In this document: piece after piece, positions 61,609 to 64,000 of the stretch
Position numbering within the stretch: position 1 is the stretch's first letter
Layout of the letters: each line of letters opens with the position of its first letter
Source of the DNA: Knoellia koreensis
GTDB lineage: Bacteria > Actinomycetota > Actinomycetes > Actinomycetales > Dermatophilaceae
Length of the DNA stretch: 64,000 bases
Assembly (NCBI RefSeq): GCF_013041615.1
Contig: NZ_JABEPQ010000001.1
Span: 1,232,976-1,296,975, forward strand
Reading direction: 5' to 3'
Position numbers and translations under genes: made by a program
Notes under the pieces: generated by a model
What the model was told of the DNA's origin: nothing
The model's database searches: none
Seen by the model: only the letters and a program-made list of their open reading frames with translations

Positions 61609-62181
61609 TCAGTTCCTCTTCTCTTCGGTGTCGGCAGCCAGCGCCTGGAGCGCGGACCACCTGGGGTCGATCACTTCGTGGTGGTGGTCCGGGTCGTCCG
61701 CCAGCCGCGCTCCGCACTCGGAGCACAACCCTGGGCAGTCTTCCCGGCACACCGGCTGGAACGGCAGTGCAGGCACCATCGCGTCCCGGAGCACCGGTTC
61801 GAGGTCGAGCAGGTCGCCCTCGAGGTGGTGCTCGTCTGCCTCGTCGTCCTCCGACGCCACCTCGCGGTGGTGTGCGGTGCGCTCGGCGTACGCGAACAGC
61901 TCCTGGAACCGCACCTCGAGAGGGATCTCGACGGGGTCCAGGCACCGCACGCATGCGCCGGTCGCGACTGCCTTCGCCGAGCCGGTGACCAGCACGCCCT
62001 CCACGACGGACTCGAACCGCAGGTCCAAGTCGATCGGGGCGCCCTGCGGCACCGCGATGACGTCCGTGCCGAGGTCGGCGGGTGCCTCGACGACGCGCTG
62101 GACCTGCTCCATCGAACCGGGACGACGACCCAGGCTCTTGGTGTCGAAGACCAAGGGGGACCGGGGGTCGAGGTGGTTCAT
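61609..62181 (-). CDS. DUF177 (YceD family) protein
   Basis: A 190-residue YceD-type protein with the Cys motif [15 protein letters not shown] and the second metal-like pair [12 protein letters not shown]. The family is linked to 23S rRNA maturation and always precedes rpmF. ATG 62181 ([14 protein letters not shown]) is the conserved start. In many relatives coaD and rsmD lie upstream; here an acyltransferase gene does, 115 bases away. Confidence 0.92.
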   Translation of the reverse strand: MNHLDPRSPLVFDTKSLGRRPGSMEQVQRVVEAPADLGTDVIAVPQGAPIDLDLRFESVVEGVLVTGSAKAVATGACVRCLDPVEIPLEVRFQELFAYAERTAHHREVASEDDEADEHHLEGDLLDLEPVLRDAMVPALPFQPVCREDCPGLCSECGARLADDPDHHHEVIDPRWSALQALAADTEEKRN

Positions 62182-62296
62182 GGCTCCAGCAGACGTCGAG
62201 TGACTCGGATCCGGCCTCGGATGAGACGCAGACCGACGCACGAGATTACCTGAGCACGGGTCACCTTCCCAAATGCAGGTATGCCGCGTGCTGCCG

Positions 62297-64000
62297 TCAG
62301 TCTGCCCCGGCACCACCCGGGCCCGCGACCTGGCCGGTGGCGGGGTCGGCGGCTGGGTCGGTGAGCTGCTCGTCGAGGGCGCGGCCGAGCACGGGCGCGA
62401 GCGTGCGGACGTAGGTGGCGGTGAGGTGGTCGGCGGGCCGGTGGACCGCGACGTTGCCGACCACCAGGGGGCACCGCTCCCCCGGGCAGATCCAGTCGGT
62501 GAGGTCGACGAGCCGCACTGCTGGTGTCGCGGCCGCAGCGACGGCCTCACGCTGCTGGGGCAGGGCGGTGGCGGTGACCGCGGCGTCGCGGTCGAAGGCG
62601 CAGCGGCGCAGGGAGGTGGCGTTGCGGGCGGCGCAGACATCGACGTCGCCGGGCGAGGCGGGGCTGTCCCCCAGCACCGCGACGGGTATGCCGGCCGCCG
62701 CCAGCTCGCGCCAGCGCTGCGCCCACCCGGCGGTCATGGCTGCGGTCGTCGGTCGGCGCCCGTCCCACGCGGTGGTGGCGTGGCCGGAGGTGACGACGAG
62801 GTCTGGTGGTTCGGCGCGCAGCCGCGCCATCACGGCGTCGTTCCAGCGGTCGCACTGCGGGTAGGCCAGGCCCCGCCGCTGCGCCCGGCCGGCGGCGAGC
62901 TCGCACCCGGACTTGGCGTAGGTCTCGACCCGCCAGCCGCGCTGTGCCGCAAGCTCCTGGAGCGCCGGCAGCCACTGCAGCGTCGTCGAGTCGCCGACAA
63001 GGGCGACCGTTACGGACCCGGTCGGGTCGCCGAAGTCGCAGCGCTTGGCCCGCACGGTGGCAGGGCTCGCGAGGCAGCGTGTCGTCTCCGCGTCGGTGCG
63101 GTCGCGGCCCGCGAGCTGCGGGTCGGGGGCGACCCAGTCCCAGGCGTCGACGTCGTATGCCGCAGGGTCACCTGCTCCTGTTCCGGCCCCCTGTTGCCCG
63201 GGCGCAGGGGTGCCGAGGGTGGCGGCCCCGAGCTCGGTGACGGGCGGGCGTGCGGCGGACGCGGGTGCGGTGCGGAATGCCGAGGGCACGAGCAGCAGCG
63301 GCGCGGCGACCGCCACTCCCGCCAGCGACAGGCCCAGCCCGAGCGCCAGCACCGGTCGCGCCCGCCGGGCCAGGGCGCGGCTGTGGTGGATCGGTGCCTC
63401 GACGAAGCGGTGGGACGCCCACGCCGGCACCACCGAGGCGACGACGACCGCGACCTTCTCCGGGCCGGTCAGGCCGCGGTGCCACCACTCGGTGAGGATC
63501 ACGGCCGGCCAGTGCCAGAGGTAGAGGGAGTAGGACAGGCCGCCGATCCACACCATCGGCGCGGTGCCGAGCAGCCGGACCGGTCCCCAGCGGTCACCGG
63601 TGGTGCCTGACCAGATCACGGCGGCGGCACCGACCGTCGGGACGAGGGTGAGCGGCCCGGGGTACCCACCGGTCTTCGGCAGCCACAGGGCGCTGGCGAC
63701 GACGGCAGCGAGCCCCGCCCAGCCGACGCCGGCACGGGTGAGCGTCGCAACGCGCCCACTCCCCCAGTTGCCTTGTCCCACAGCGCACCACAACGCCAGG
63801 GCGCACCCGAGGCCGAGCTCCCAGGCGCGGGTCGTGGTGACCACGTAGGCGCGCGACGGCTCCAGCGGGGCCAGCCACACGGCATACGCGAACGACGGGA
63901 TGGCGACCACGGCGAGGACCGCCGCGACCCAGCCGACCGTGGGGCGGCGACCGAGGCGGCGCAGGACCAGGGCGAGTGCGATGAGCGCCAGCGGCCACAC
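62297..64000 (-). CDS. Acyltransferase 3 family protein with SGNH domain (cut by window edge)
   Basis: The visible 567 residues are the C-terminal two thirds of an OafA-type protein. Hydrophobic segments with GGLSYSLYLWHWP belong to the acyltransferase-3 membrane domain; after a Pro/Ala-rich linker comes an extracytoplasmic SGNH-hydrolase-like domain with VALVGDSTTLQWLPAL and a later DLTDWICPGERCP. Such proteins add acyl groups to surface polysaccharide. The start is outside the window. A GTATGCC copy follows the stop by 11 bases. Confidence 0.88.
   Translation of the reverse strand: MWPLALIALALVLRRLGRRPTVGWVAAVLAVVAIPSFAYAVWLAPLEPSRAYVVTTTRAWELGLGCALALWCAVGQGNWGSGRVATLTRAGVGWAGLAAVVASALWLPKTGGYPGPLTLVPTVGAAAVIWSGTTGDRWGPVRLLGTAPMVWIGGLSYSLYLWHWPAVILTEWWHRGLTGPEKVAVVVASVVPAWASHRFVEAPIHHSRALARRARPVLALGLGLSLAGVAVAAPLLLVPSAFRTAPASAARPPVTELGAATLGTPAPGQQGAGTGAGDPAAYDVDAWDWVAPDPQLAGRDRTDAETTRCLASPATVRAKRCDFGDPTGSVTVALVGDSTTLQWLPALQELAAQRGWRVETYAKSGCELAAGRAQRRGLAYPQCDRWNDAVMARLRAEPPDLVVTSGHATTAWDGRRPTTAAMTAGWAQRWRELAAAGIPVAVLGDSPASPGDVDVCAARNATSLRRCAFDRDAAVTATALPQQREAVAAAATPAVRLVDLTDWICPGERCPLVVGNVAVHRPADHLTATYVRTLAPVLGRALDEQLTDPAADPATGQVAGPGGAGAD

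Overview
The window is a high-GC (about 70 % by eye) actinobacterial chromosome segment. The gene order xerC-dprA-comM-yraN-DUF2469-rnhB-lepB-lepB-rplS, trmD-rimM-khpA-rpsP, ffh-glnD-glnB-amtB, ftsY and smc-acyP-mutM-rnc-rpmF-DUF177 is the conserved backbone of Micrococcales. The DUF3152, DUF2469 and DUF177 proteins, a mycothiol-type maleylpyruvate isomerase family gene and frequent GTG starts agree with this. A member of Intrasporangiaceae (Janibacter, Knoellia, Tetrasphaera and relatives) is my best guess; I cannot fix the genus. Most genes lie on the minus strand. No gene-free gap exceeds 300 bases. I see no tRNA, rRNA, CRISPR array, insertion sequence or prophage.

Layout: 1-3.2 kb, a cut-off secreted protease-like gene, an aminotransferase, an M23 peptidase and a DUF3152 protein. 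3.3-11.2 kb, DNA processing and secretion genes, read leftward with many 4-base ATGA overlaps. 11.4-13.7 kb, a LacI regulator, a 73-residue unknown and an orphan FetB-like permease. 13.7-16.6 kb, the translation operon rpsP-khpA-rimM-trmD, with unusual extensions on S16 and TrmD. 16.8-22.7 kb, a frameshifted SDR gene, an Rrf2 regulator and a sulfate ABC transporter. 22.8-31 kb, an amidohydrolase, an alpha/beta hydrolase, ffh, and the nitrogen-control set glnD-glnB-amtB. 31.2-37.9 kb, a broken isomerase-family gene, a cluster of HTTM and lipase-maturation-factor membrane proteins, and ftsY. 38-40.7 kb, a large secreted beta-propeller protein. 40.9-51.5 kb, a complete phenol meta-cleavage cluster. 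51.6-54.5 kb, a large PEP-synthase-like phosphotransferase. 54.5-64 kb, smc and the acyP-mutM-rnc-rpmF-DUF177 block, ending in a cut-off acyltransferase.

The catabolic cluster is divergent. Leftward run the multicomponent phenol hydroxylase genes (dmpL-M-N-O-P type), a second 2Fe-2S ferredoxin, catechol 2,3-dioxygenase and an IclR regulator. Rightward run an unknown 149-residue protein, ring-cleavage product hydrolase, hydratase, acetaldehyde dehydrogenase and aldolase. Together these convert phenol to catechol, 2-hydroxymuconic semialdehyde, 2-hydroxypentadienoate, then pyruvate plus acetyl-CoA. Only the hydrolytic branch is present. The dmpL frame is interrupted by one extra base.

The most striking signal is a short word, GTATGCCG, found about once per kilobase in both orientations, in coding DNA in several reading frames and just beyond stop codons, sometimes as inverted pairs at gene ends. 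Its density and placement resemble DNA uptake sequences. Several large intergenic palindromes belong to at least two further repeat families. Three genes carry single-base frameshifts, so sequencing error must be considered.
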